From JBPRGG01 sp051418075 (lineage in GTDB: Bacteria > Bacteroidota > Bacteroidia > Cytophagales > Cyclobacteriaceae): a stretch of DNA of 5,143 nucleotides. Position numbers and translations under genes: made by a program. The DNA lies in NCBI GenBank assembly GCA_051418075.1, contig JBPRGG010000116.1:1-5143 (forward strand). Reading direction: 5' to 3'. The notes beneath the pieces are model-generated. The model saw only the letters and a list, made by a program, of their open reading frames with translations. It did not search any database and was not told where the DNA came from. Below, in pieces: positions 1 to 5,020 of this stretch (position 1 is its first letter; each line of letters opens with the position of its first letter).

Positions 1-11
1 AAGGCTGCCCT

Positions 12-29
12 TGACTGAACCTGACTGAA
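12..29. repeat. Short tandem repeat TGACTGAA x2
   Basis: TGACTGAA occurs at 12-19 and again at 22-29, separated by two bases. All three plus-strand frames stop within the first 28 bases, so this could lie in the last codons or just past the end of an upstream gene. Nothing else in 1-72 can be assigned. The repeat is too short to interpret. Confidence 0.3.
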
Positions 30-72
30 GCATGAAGGGGCATTTACAGGGTAAAGGGGGAATAAAATAATA

Positions 73-267
73 CTATCTCTGAGATTGCATGGGAGGACAT
101 GTCTCGGTTCCATATGAGCAGTAAACGCAGCAGTCTCCTTCTTCAGGCTTTAGCAGGGCTTTACAATTTTCACATTCGTAAAAGAACTGGCAACTGTCTT
201 TCGGCATTAACTCTTGTTTTTTATGCCCACACATGGGACAAGTTATTGTAGATATTTCATTTGTCAT
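73..267 (-). CDS. GDCCVxC domain small Cys-rich protein
   Basis: This is a 64-residue cytoplasmic-looking protein with no signal peptide or membrane segment. It has nine cysteines: a CPMC pair at 10-13, C26, an ECENC pair at 32-35, the hallmark GDCCVYC at 44-50, and C57 in the ending TETCPPMQ. The paired cysteines suggest zinc-ribbon-like or other metal or thiol chemistry. The family is known under the name GDCCVxC domain-containing (seleno)protein because some members carry selenocysteine in this motif. Here both positions are ordinary cysteine codons and no in-frame TGA is present. Its length is typical of this very small family. It is transcribed divergently from the rest of the cluster and has a promoter-like sequence about 30 bp upstream. 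A role in metal or thiol handling is inferred from cysteines and context; no reaction is known to me. The ATG start is preceded by an A/T-rich leader without a Shine-Dalgarno site. Confidence 0.9.
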   Translation of the reverse strand: MTNEISTITCPMCGHKKQELMPKDSCQFFYECENCKALLKPEEGDCCVYCSYGTETCPPMQSQR

Positions 268-303
268 TTCTATTACATTAAACCGCGCCTGTCATTAAAA
301 AAC

Positions 304-331
304 CAAATGTAAGCCGATAAGTTCAAAGCAA
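304..331 (-). promoter_or_regulatory. Candidate Bacteroidota-type promoter for the GDCCVxC gene
   Basis: Read on the minus strand, TACATTTG (311 to 304) matches the Bacteroidota -7 box TAnnTTTG exactly. A TTG lies at 331 to 329, giving a 17-bp spacer, at the short end of the range known for these promoters. Transcription would begin near 298 and leave a leader of about 30 nt before the ATG at 267. No equally good box is seen on the plus strand of this divergent region for the gene at 436. Confidence 0.5.
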
Positions 332-435
332 CGCTGCTTAATCAAAATCTTATAAATCAAATGCATTTTATGATAAATAATTAAGGTATTCTCCGACGTA
401 TATAATCATGAACAATTTAACAAAAGTAAAAGGAA

Positions 436-762
436 ATGAAAAAAGCAATTTTAATATCGGTGTTATTTGTGGCGGGGCTTATTATTGAAGTTTCGGCTCA
501 GGGAAACAGACCTTATCATATGAGGAAAAACAATCGTTATGGGAATTTTGGTGTTGGCGTGGAAAAGAGCGATAAAACGCAAAGGAACTATTCAATGCAC
601 AAGCATAACCTTTGGAGGTTAAATGAAGATAGTAATCAGAAACCACAGGATAAGAGCTACAGGATGAAGAAACATAACTTATCCGGAAAGTTCGGCCAAC
701 AACATGGTAATGCTAAATACCATCTTCGAAAACATCATCTTAAACAAAATACCTTAGATTAA
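436..762 (+). CDS. Small secreted protein with Y-x-M/L-x-K-H/N repeats
   Basis: This 108-residue protein is not one I recognise. Residues 1-21 form a classic signal peptide: MKK, a hydrophobic stretch, then cleavage after V-S-A before Q22. The mature part is basic and hydrophilic, with four copies of Y-x-[ML]-x-K-[HN]-[NH]-[LR] at residues 27-34, 52-59, 75-82 and 95-102. Copies 1 and 3 extend further, both ending in G-x-F-G (27-39 and 75-87). The protein therefore looks like an internal duplication of a unit of about 45 residues. There are no cysteines. Met and His recur at fixed places in the repeats and could be soft-metal ligands, which fits the copper-related genes next door; that is inference. 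An anionic-surface or nucleic-acid-binding role is also possible given the many Lys and Arg. The ATG is preceded by AAAAGG, but very close to the start. It is followed by 193 bp of non-coding DNA, so it is probably its own unit. Confidence 0.8.
   Translation: MKKAILISVLFVAGLIIEVSAQGNRPYHMRKNNRYGNFGVGVEKSDKTQRNYSMHKHNLWRLNEDSNQKPQDKSYRMKKHNLSGKFGQQHGNAKYHLRKHHLKQNTLD
514..741 (+). repeat. Four protein-level repeats in the secreted protein
   Basis: The repeat units are encoded at 514-537, 589-612, 658-681 and 718-741, as YHMRKNNR, YSMHKHNL, YRMKKHNL and YHLRKHHL. Start-to-start spacings are 25, 23 and 20 residues. The DNA copies differ considerably while the Tyr, Met/Leu and Lys positions are kept. 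This argues for an old duplication under selection rather than a recent tandem repeat. Confidence 0.75.
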
Positions 763-784
763 TCATTAAGAATATAATCTGCAA

Positions 785-799
785 CTAGTTTAAGTTTCA
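785..799 (+). promoter_or_regulatory. Shared element, copy 1 (TAGTTTAAGTTTCA)
   Basis: The 11 bases TTTAAGTTTCA at 789-799 recur exactly at 4103-4113. Including the preceding TAG, the two copies agree except for one inserted T (TAGTTTAAG against TAGTTTTAAG). Both sit upstream of genes in this cluster, so a shared operator is possible. The element is AT-rich and short, so chance is a real alternative. Confidence 0.3.
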
Positions 800-883
800 T
801 GAGGCCAATGGTGGAATAGTCATTTCCTTTATTTTTAACATTATGCATTTAGGATCGTTTATTTTAAAATGGTATACTTAATA

Positions 884-914
884 TTGATATAATTTTTTAA
901 TTATTGTTCTTTTG
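884..914 (+). promoter_or_regulatory. Candidate promoter for the Met-rich gene cluster
   Basis: TTG at 884-886 is followed after 20 bp by TTCTTTTG (907-914), one mismatch from the Bacteroidota -7 box TAnnTTTG. Transcription would start near 920, about 35 nt before the ATG at 956. If this is right, the GTG at 914 overlaps the promoter and cannot be the start codon. Confidence 0.35.
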
Positions 915-935
915 TGAAAAATAAATTTTATTTCA

Positions 936-955
936 AATCAAAACACTTTTTGATT
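936..955 (+). promoter_or_regulatory. Perfect inverted repeat abutting the start codon
   Basis: AATCAAAA (936-943) and TTTTGATT (948-955) are perfect reverse complements separated by CACT. They end exactly one base before the ATG at 956. This could be an operator or an mRNA hairpin covering the ribosome entry site. AATCAAAA also occurs alone at 340-347. The stem is AT-rich, so the hairpin alone would be weak. Confidence 0.45.
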
Positions 956-1402
956 ATGCGACAACTAAGCATCCCCTTTATTATGTTTTTTATGTTTTTT
1001 TTAGGTCAGGAGCTTTCTGCTCAGGACGAGCTGAATGCGGAAAAATTAAAAGGAAACGCCGAACTTCGGGAAGAGGTATTTACGGCAATCCTGGAAGATG
1101 AAAGCCTTATTGACAGTTTTCTCGATCATGCTGTCGAAGATACCATGGCGATGCATCAGATCATGATGAATGAGGAATTTATGAACCGGATGATGAGTAT
1201 GCGGCATATGCAGATGATGGAAAACCGGAATCCGGAAATGATGAAAATGATGATGGAACACATGGCTGAAATGGCTCAGCATGATACAACCATGCAAAAT
1301 ATGATGATGAACAATGAGAAAATGCAACAAATGATGCAAAAAATGCAGCAAAAGGAAAAAGACAGCATACAGGATCATCAACGGCATCATATGAACGATT
1401 AA
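956..1402 (+). CDS. Met-rich secreted protein, probable copper binding
   Basis: From the ATG at 956 this is a 148-residue protein with a signal peptide (residues 1 to about 22, very rich in Phe and ending E-L-S-A-Q). The next ~40 residues are acidic and helical, with N-A-E-L-R-E-E-V at the start and almost no Met. After that, 27 methionines are packed into about 85 residues, in clusters such as NRMMSM, MMKMMME and QNMMM, with interspersed His and a final HQRHHMND. There is no Cys. Met clusters of this kind bind Cu(I) or Ag(I) in the periplasm in known copper-resistance proteins, so a copper buffer or chaperone role is inferred. The pattern also suits a long amphipathic helix or coiled coil. 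A longer reading from GTG at 914 would add 14 residues, but it lacks an RBS and overlaps the likely promoter. It is first in a same-strand series, with the SHOCT gene 33 bp downstream. Confidence 0.85.
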   Translation: MRQLSIPFIMFFMFFLGQELSAQDELNAEKLKGNAELREEVFTAILEDESLIDSFLDHAVEDTMAMHQIMMNEEFMNRMMSMRHMQMMENRNPEMMKMMMEHMAEMAQHDTTMQNMMMNNEKMQQMMQKMQQKEKDSIQDHQRHHMND

Positions 1403-1435
1403 TATAATTATGGTTTCACTAAAACAGAAAATATC

Positions 1436-1669
1436 ATGATGCACGACGGATATGGATTCTGGGGGATGGGCTGGATATGGTGGCTGATCATTATTGTTAT
1501 TGTTGCTTTAATTGTTTGGGCAGTTGTTAACGCCGGTTCGAGAAGACCTTCCGGCGCCCCGCATGCAAGGGAGACGGCGTTGGAGGTTCTTGAAAGACGT
1601 TACGCCAAAGGCGCGATCAGTACGGAAGAATACCGGGAAAGGAAGAAGGAACTTACTGGCAAAGGCTGA
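1436..1669 (+). CDS. SHOCT domain single-pass membrane protein
   Basis: This is a 77-residue protein. The N terminus is short and aromatic (MMHDGYGFWGMGW), followed by one transmembrane helix at about residues 13-32. After a basic linker (GSRRPSG), residues 47-74 form a SHOCT domain, recognisable from A-L-E-V-L-E-R-R-Y-A-K-G-x-I-S-x-E-E-Y. SHOCT is a short C-terminal module thought to help oligomerisation or interaction; it has no catalytic role. Small SHOCT proteins with one helix are common beside copper and silver resistance genes, which fits the neighbours. The early Met, His and Trp residues might meet metal at the membrane face, but this is speculation. Two ATGs at 1436 and 1439 are both usable. 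It lies between the Met-rich gene (33 bp away) and the methyltransferase (78 bp away), probably in one operon. Confidence 0.9.
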   Translation: MMHDGYGFWGMGWIWWLIIIVIVALIVWAVVNAGSRRPSGAPHARETALEVLERRYAKGAISTEEYRERKKELTGKG

Positions 1670-1691
1670 TAAAACTATACAGTTCATCAAT

Positions 1692-1713
1692 TTTCAGGGT
1701 ATTAATCCTGAAA
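1692..1713 (+). repeat. Inverted repeat TTTCAGG / CCTGAAA
   Basis: A perfect 7-bp inverted repeat (1692-1698 and 1707-1713) with an 8-nt loop lies in the gap after the SHOCT gene. The nearest T-run starts at 1721, so it is not a textbook terminator. It might attenuate read-through or protect the end of an mRNA. Confidence 0.45.
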
Positions 1714-1716
1714 GAC

Positions 1717-1741
1717 AAGGTTTTTACCTCATTTAAACCTT
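1717..1741 (+). repeat. Inverted repeat AAGGTTT / AAACCTT before the methyltransferase
   Basis: This second perfect 7-bp inverted repeat (1717-1723 and 1735-1741) has an 11-nt loop and ends six bases before the ATG at 1748. An overlapping alternative pairing, AGGT (1718-1721) with ACCT (1726-1729), is also possible. The two stems exclude each other. Its position could affect translation of the methyltransferase; this is only suggested by the geometry. Confidence 0.4.
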
Positions 1742-1747
1742 TATCTA

Positions 1748-2380
1748 ATGTCAAACGCGGAAAAAATCAGATCCCGGTACAATCGTATTGCCGGAATTTA
1801 TGATATTCTTGAAGGTCCTATGGAAAACATGTTCCGGGAAAGACGAAAAAGCCTGCTTTCGGAGGCTCGAGGTAAAGTATTGGAAGTAGGAATCGGCACA
1901 GGAAAAAATATTCTTTATTATTCGGAACCTGTACAATTGGTTGGAATTGATTTCAGCCCCGGAATGATTGAAAAGGCGAAACAAAAATTTCAGCTCCCAA
2001 ACGTACAATTACTAACTATGGATGCGGAGAACATGGCTTTTAAAGATAACGAATTTGACACGGTGGTAACGTCTTGCGTGTTTTGTTCGGTACCCGATCC
2101 GGTAAAAGGTTTGAAGGAGATCAGAAGGGTATGCCGGAATGGTGGAAAAATACTGATGCTGGAGCATGTCAGAAGCGAAAACAAGTTTATTGGTTCGTTA
2201 ATGGATATGGTTAACGCCGTTCCTTTGCATGTTTACGGCGCCAATATTAACCGCCGAACCATTGAAAATCTTAAAAAAGCAGGTTTCTCTGAAGATAACA
2301 TGAACGTTGAAAACATATGGTATGATATTATGAAGGTTATCAGGATAAAGAATATTAAAAAAGAATATAGTTCATTATAA
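1748..2380 (+). CDS. Class I SAM-dependent methyltransferase
   Basis: This 210-residue cytoplasmic protein has a complete Rossmann-type SAM-binding core. Motif I is VLEVGIGTGKN at 44-54. The acidic end of strand 2 is VGID with D68, which binds the ribose. M-D-A-E-N follows at 91-95, and the post-I segment FDTVVTSCVFCSVPDP spans 103-118. Next come GGKILMLEH at 133-140 and an N-R-R-T helix near 168-171. The overall plan, including the N-terminal YNRIAGIYD, matches UbiE/PmtA-like enzymes that methylate quinones or phospholipid head groups. The substrate cannot be read from sequence. Arsenite methylation is unlikely because the spaced cysteines of ArsM are absent; only C110, C113 and C129 are present. 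Genes of this type recur in copper clusters of this phylum, for unknown reasons; a lipid or thiol substrate is conceivable. The oxidase gene starts 40 bp downstream. Confidence 0.9.
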   Translation: MSNAEKIRSRYNRIAGIYDILEGPMENMFRERRKSLLSEARGKVLEVGIGTGKNILYYSEPVQLVGIDFSPGMIEKAKQKFQLPNVQLLTMDAENMAFKDNEFDTVVTSCVFCSVPDPVKGLKEIRRVCRNGGKILMLEHVRSENKFIGSLMDMVNAVPLHVYGANINRRTIENLKKAGFSEDNMNVENIWYDIMKVIRIKNIKKEYSSL

Positions 2381-2391
2381 TCGCGCCGCGA
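2381..2391. repeat. GC-rich palindrome TCGCGCCGCGA
   Basis: An 11-bp palindrome centred on C2386 directly follows the methyltransferase stop codon. It is strikingly GC-rich for a gap that is otherwise AT-rich. There is no T-run behind it, so a terminator is not supported. It could be a small hairpin or a protein site, or chance. Confidence 0.3.
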
Positions 2392-2420
2392 CTTTATCAA
2401 TACGGAAATGCAAAATAAAA

Positions 2421-4013
2421 ATGAAAAGGAGAGAATTTATCAATCGCTCGACTCTGGCAGCGGGAGCATTTTTAACCTTACCCGGATTTTTTGGATGCCG
2501 GAATGAGGCAAAAGATGATGCCGGATCTTTTGAATCGGCCAGCCCAGAATTTAACCCTGATCTAGATGTTAGATTAACTGCAAAACCCACAGTAGTAAAT
2601 ATAATGTCTGATAAGCAAACCCCGGTATATTCTTATCTTCCGGAAATTGTAAAAGGCGATAAAGGTTCAGTTCAGGCGCTAAATGAAAATTACCTGGGCC
2701 CCATATTCCGGGTAAAAAAAGGAGATAAGATAAGAGTCAGGTTTATTAATGAAATTGAGAGAGAAAGCGTCATTCACTGGCACGGTCTGCACTTGCCGTC
2801 GGAGATGGACGGCCATCCCATGTACGCCATTAATCCCGGCAAAGAATTTATTTACGAATTCAAAGTGGTGGACCGTGCGGGAACGTATTGGTTTCACCCT
2901 CATCCCGACAAGATCACGGGTCCGCAGGTGTATCAGGGGCTTGCCGGTATGTTCCTGGTATCAGACAATGAAGAAAACTCCCTCGACCTGCCTTCCGGCG
3001 AATATGATATGCCGTTGATCATTCAGGACCGAAACTTTGACGCCGGCGCCCAACTGGTTTATCTGCAGGGACGTATGAGCCAAATGATGGGTTTCCTGGG
3101 AGATCATATCTTAGTAAACGGTAGCGATAACGCTGAAATTGAAATAAAAAATGGTTCTTATCGGTTGCGTATCCTCAATGGATCCAATTCGCGGATCTAT
3201 AAACTCGCCTGGAGCGACGGAGCTCCCGTAACGGTAATCGGAACCGACGGCGGTTTGCTTGAAGCGCCACGTGAAATGCCCTACCTGATGTTGGGGCCCG
3301 GAGAAAGATATGAAGTATGGCGGGATTTTGATAGTAATGTAACGCTGGAAAGCCTGGAGTTTAATCCTGGAATGATGGGCGACATGATGGGTGGCGGAGG
3401 TATGATGAATGGTGGCATGATGGGCAACCAATCGCTGCCTAACGGAAGCAGGTTTACTGTTGTCGAATTTAATGTTACCGGCGACGGATTGAATAAAAAT
3501 TTACCTTTAAATTTAACTTCCATTGATCCGTATGATTTGAATGATGCAGTGAATCCAAACGAACCAAGGCCTTTCAATTTTTTCATGGAACGCATGCAAT
3601 GGACGATAAACGGAGCAACCTTTCAAATGAAGGAGGCGGCGGATTGGGAAAAGGTACAGTTGAATACGCTGGAAGTATGGGAATTTATCAATGGAGCCGA
3701 CAGGGAAGGCGGCGGCGGCATGATGGGCGGCGGTATGATGCAAAAAATGATGCAGATGCCACACCCGGTGCATATCCACGGCCTGCAATTTCAGATAATA
3801 GAAAGGAATGTCGATCAGGTAGATCCGGGTATCTGGAATACCATTAAAGACGGATTTGTAAACGAAGGCTGGCAGGATACTTTTCTGCTGATGCCCGATA
3901 TGAGGGTTAAAATCCTACTAAAATTCAGGGATTTCAAAGGCTTGTATGTGTATCATTGCCATAACCTGGAACACGAGGATATGGGGATGATGCGGAATTA
4001 CCTGGTGGAGTAG
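2421..4013 (+). CDS. Tat-exported multicopper oxidase (CueO-like)
   Basis: This 530-residue enzyme is expected to oxidise Cu(I) to the less toxic Cu(II) outside the cytoplasm, reducing oxygen to water. The N terminus MKRREFINRS is a twin-arginine signal, and C26 in FFGC could be a lipid anchor, though with a non-standard lipobox. All four copper-binding motifs are intact: HWHGLH (H119, H121), WFHPH (H159, H161), HPVHIHG (H448, H451, H453) and HCHNLEHEDMGM (H512, C513, H514, H518, with axial M523). This gives a full type 1 site plus trinuclear centre across three cupredoxin domains. Two Gly/Met-rich inserts stand out: 318-334 with four Met pairs, and 430-446, which ends next to the type 1 ligand H448. 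Met-rich segments in CueO deliver Cu(I), so cuprous oxidase activity is likely. The ATG at 2408 is out of frame; 2421 fits the Tat signal. Laccase or bilirubin-oxidase activity is the main alternative. Confidence 0.95.
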   Translation: MKRREFINRSTLAAGAFLTLPGFFGCRNEAKDDAGSFESASPEFNPDLDVRLTAKPTVVNIMSDKQTPVYSYLPEIVKGDKGSVQALNENYLGPIFRVKKGDKIRVRFINEIERESVIHWHGLHLPSEMDGHPMYAINPGKEFIYEFKVVDRAGTYWFHPHPDKITGPQVYQGLAGMFLVSDNEENSLDLPSGEYDMPLIIQDRNFDAGAQLVYLQGRMSQMMGFLGDHILVNGSDNAEIEIKNGSYRLRILNGSNSRIYKLAWSDGAPVTVIGTDGGLLEAPREMPYLMLGPGERYEVWRDFDSNVTLESLEFNPGMMGDMMGGGGMMNGGMMGNQSLPNGSRFTVVEFNVTGDGLNKNLPLNLTSIDPYDLNDAVNPNEPRPFNFFMERMQWTINGATFQMKEAADWEKVQLNTLEVWEFINGADREGGGGMMGGGMMQKMMQMPHPVHIHGLQFQIIERNVDQVDPGIWNTIKDGFVNEGWQDTFLLMPDMRVKILLKFRDFKGLYVYHCHNLEHEDMGMMRNYLVE

Positions 4014-4126
4014 AAAACTTACATCCTCGCCAACCACAAAGTCAAAATTTTATACATCCTCTGCAAAATAATATAAATATATTGTAGTTATTTTTTTGTA
4101 GTTTTAAGTTTCAAAACAAAATTCGG
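4014..4126. other. Regulatory-looking gap with direct repeats
   Basis: This 113-bp AT-rich gap has no gene and no clear terminator for the oxidase. It contains two exact direct repeats: TACATCCTC at 4020-4028 and 4053-4061 (33 bp apart), and TTGTAGTT at 4082-4089 and 4096-4103 (14 bp apart). The second pair overlaps the candidate promoter of the next gene. Direct repeats are a common form of binding site for AraC-type regulators, but no site is proven here. Confidence 0.4.
4082..4113 (+). promoter_or_regulatory. Candidate promoter and shared element, copy 2
   Basis: TTG at 4082-4084 is followed after 20 bp by TAAGTTTC (4105-4112), one mismatch from TAnnTTTG. Transcription would begin near 4119, leaving only a few bases before the TTG codon at 4127. 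The stretch TTTAAGTTTCA (4103-4113) repeats the element at 789-799. A promoter here would let the distal genes be expressed apart from the oxidase. Confidence 0.35.
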
Positions 4127-4504
4127 TTGATAAAAAAGGCGCTACATATCATTTTATCTATCCTGCTTCTGGTATCAGTGTCAGGATTTGCCCTTAATCA
4201 GCACTATTGCGGCGATAAGCTGATGGAAACATCCATTGCCAAAATGGATGGCCATTGCTGCGAATCGGAAGGCATGCCGGAAGACTGTTGCAGGGACGAG
4301 GCGGTTCAGATAACAGAAGGTCAGGATTTTGTTTCGCATTCATTCGAATGGGCTGCCGCGCCTTATTTCGCTGCCGTGGTTATTCCTTATCTTATATATG
4401 CTCCTGATTTGGGAGATTTAAATACAAAAACTCCTCAGTTTAACCATTCTTCCCCGCCTGTCAAACAGGACATTTATATCCTGGTGCAGTCATTCCTGAA
4501 TTAG
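4127..4504 (+). CDS. HYC_CC_PP family exported Cys-rich protein
   Basis: This 125-residue protein carries all the marks of the Bacteroidota HYC_CC_PP family. It has an N-terminal hydrophobic signal or anchor (residues 3-23), then H-Y-C at 26-28, two cysteine pairs (H-C-C at 43-45 and D-C-C at 53-55) and a late S-P-P at 109-111. A second hydrophobic stretch lies at about 77-92, so it may be membrane-bound with the Cys region outside. Five cysteines plus H26, H43 and several Met could bind copper or another soft metal. The family's function is not established, but it often sits with metal-efflux genes. The start is TTG, with no ATG or GTG placed to give a signal peptide; the next in-frame Met is residue 33, past the HYC motif. 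A gap of 113 bp separates it from the oxidase, and 89 bp follow it. Confidence 0.85.
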   Translation: MIKKALHIILSILLLVSVSGFALNQHYCGDKLMETSIAKMDGHCCESEGMPEDCCRDEAVQITEGQDFVSHSFEWAAAPYFAAVVIPYLIYAPDLGDLNTKTPQFNHSSPPVKQDIYILVQSFLN

Positions 4505-4593
4505 ACATTCTTTTCATTTGAATAATATCCGCATCTGAAATCATCCAGATCAGCGGTTGTTTGATGTTTTAATGAATTTAAAATTTTATAGAA

Positions 4594-5016
4594 ATGAAAA
4601 GAATAGTTATAATACTGATTGGACTAATCGTTGCCGTTGCCGGATTTTTAGCCTTTAAAGGTTTTTCAATCCAGAAAGCTCCTCAATATTCATCTGAAGG
4701 AGTTGGCATCGTTACCCCGGAATTTGAGGCGCCTCTTGAAAAAAACCTGGTATGTATGGTTAATGACACTTATTTTAATAAGGAGCAGATACTGGTGGAA
4801 GTGGACAATAAGAAATACTATGGATGCTGCGACATGTGCGTTGAAACGCTGAATAAAAAAAGAGAAATAAGGTACGCTAAAGATCCTTTAACAGGCGAAG
4901 AAGTGGATAAAGCCCTGGCATTTATCGCTATTAATCCTAAGGTTGCCGGAGGTAAAGTCCTTTACTTCAGCGATCAGGAAAATTATCAAAAGTACATGTC
5001 CACCTTAAACATCTAA
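4594..5016 (+). CDS. Membrane-anchored protein with CM...GCCDMC metal-site motif
   Basis: This 140-residue protein has one N-terminal helix (residues 4-22) acting as an uncleaved anchor or signal. The soluble part begins with a linker, then V-C-M-V-N-D at 53-58 and Y-Y-G-C-C-D-M-C at 75-82. That gives four cysteines (C54, C78, C79, C82) flanked by M55 and M81. The C-rich unit, followed by K-D-P-L-T-G at 96-101 and L-Y-F-S-D-Q-E-N-Y at 123-131, resembles the TRASH/YHS type of metal-binding fold, in which cysteines near a short beta hairpin hold a metal ion. I recognise the type from Bacteroidota copper loci but know no proven function. Cu(I) chaperoning or metal sensing at the membrane is inferred. 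The ATG has only an A-rich leader. Only 4 bp separate its stop from the next start, so the two genes are almost certainly co-transcribed. Confidence 0.85.
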   Translation: MKRIVIILIGLIVAVAGFLAFKGFSIQKAPQYSSEGVGIVTPEFEAPLEKNLVCMVNDTYFNKEQILVEVDNKKYYGCCDMCVETLNKKREIRYAKDPLTGEEVDKALAFIAINPKVAGGKVLYFSDQENYQKYMSTLNI

Positions 5017-5020
5017 AAAA

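Larger units (their letters stand above)
763..955. other. AT-rich non-coding region upstream of the Met-rich gene
   Basis: No open reading frame of note is present; the ATG at 799 runs only six codons before a stop. The region contains the palindrome AACTAGTT (783-790), which overlaps a copy of a TAGTTT(T)AAGTTTCA element also found before the gene at 4127. It also holds a promoter-like pair (884-914) and a perfect inverted repeat (936-955) touching the next start codon. It is clearly richer in A and T than the flanking genes, as expected of a regulatory region. Confidence 0.6.

Noticed and set aside
1..72. Possible start of a minus-strand gene (ATG near 46) running off the left edge
   Set aside because: Two short open readings exist but neither gives a recognisable sequence in so few codons. 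The end of an upstream plus-strand gene is equally possible.
756..780. AGATTA / TAATCT inverted repeat as a terminator of the repeat protein gene
   Set aside because: It has a 6-bp AT-rich stem with a 13-nt loop and no T-run after it. It is too weak to call.
914..955. GTG at 914 as start of the Met-rich protein
   Set aside because: It lacks an RBS, overlaps the promoter-like -7 box and would give an unusually long n-region. ATG 956 gives a normal signal peptide.
1046..1444. 132-residue minus-strand open frame rich in His
   Set aside because: It is the antisense of the Met-rich gene: ATG codons read as CAT give a false His-rich protein. It has no start context and no family resemblance.
1512..1736. 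Overlapping plus-strand open frame of 74 codons across the SHOCT gene
   Set aside because: It is out of frame with the SHOCT domain, which is clearly recognisable in the other frame. Its own translation resembles nothing.
1748..2380. Arsenite methyltransferase (ArsM)
   Set aside because: The length and C-terminal part fit UbiE/PmtA-like enzymes, and the spaced catalytic cysteines and C-terminal domain of ArsM are absent.
3111..3788. Several open frames antisense or shifted within the oxidase
   Set aside because: They fall wholly inside a gene with all copper motifs intact. Their His- or Pro-rich translations come from ATG/GGC-rich codons read on the other strand.
4533..4550. ATCTG / CAGAT inverted repeat after the HYC_CC_PP gene
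   Set aside because: It has only a 5-bp stem with an 8-nt loop and no following T-run. This is expected by chance.
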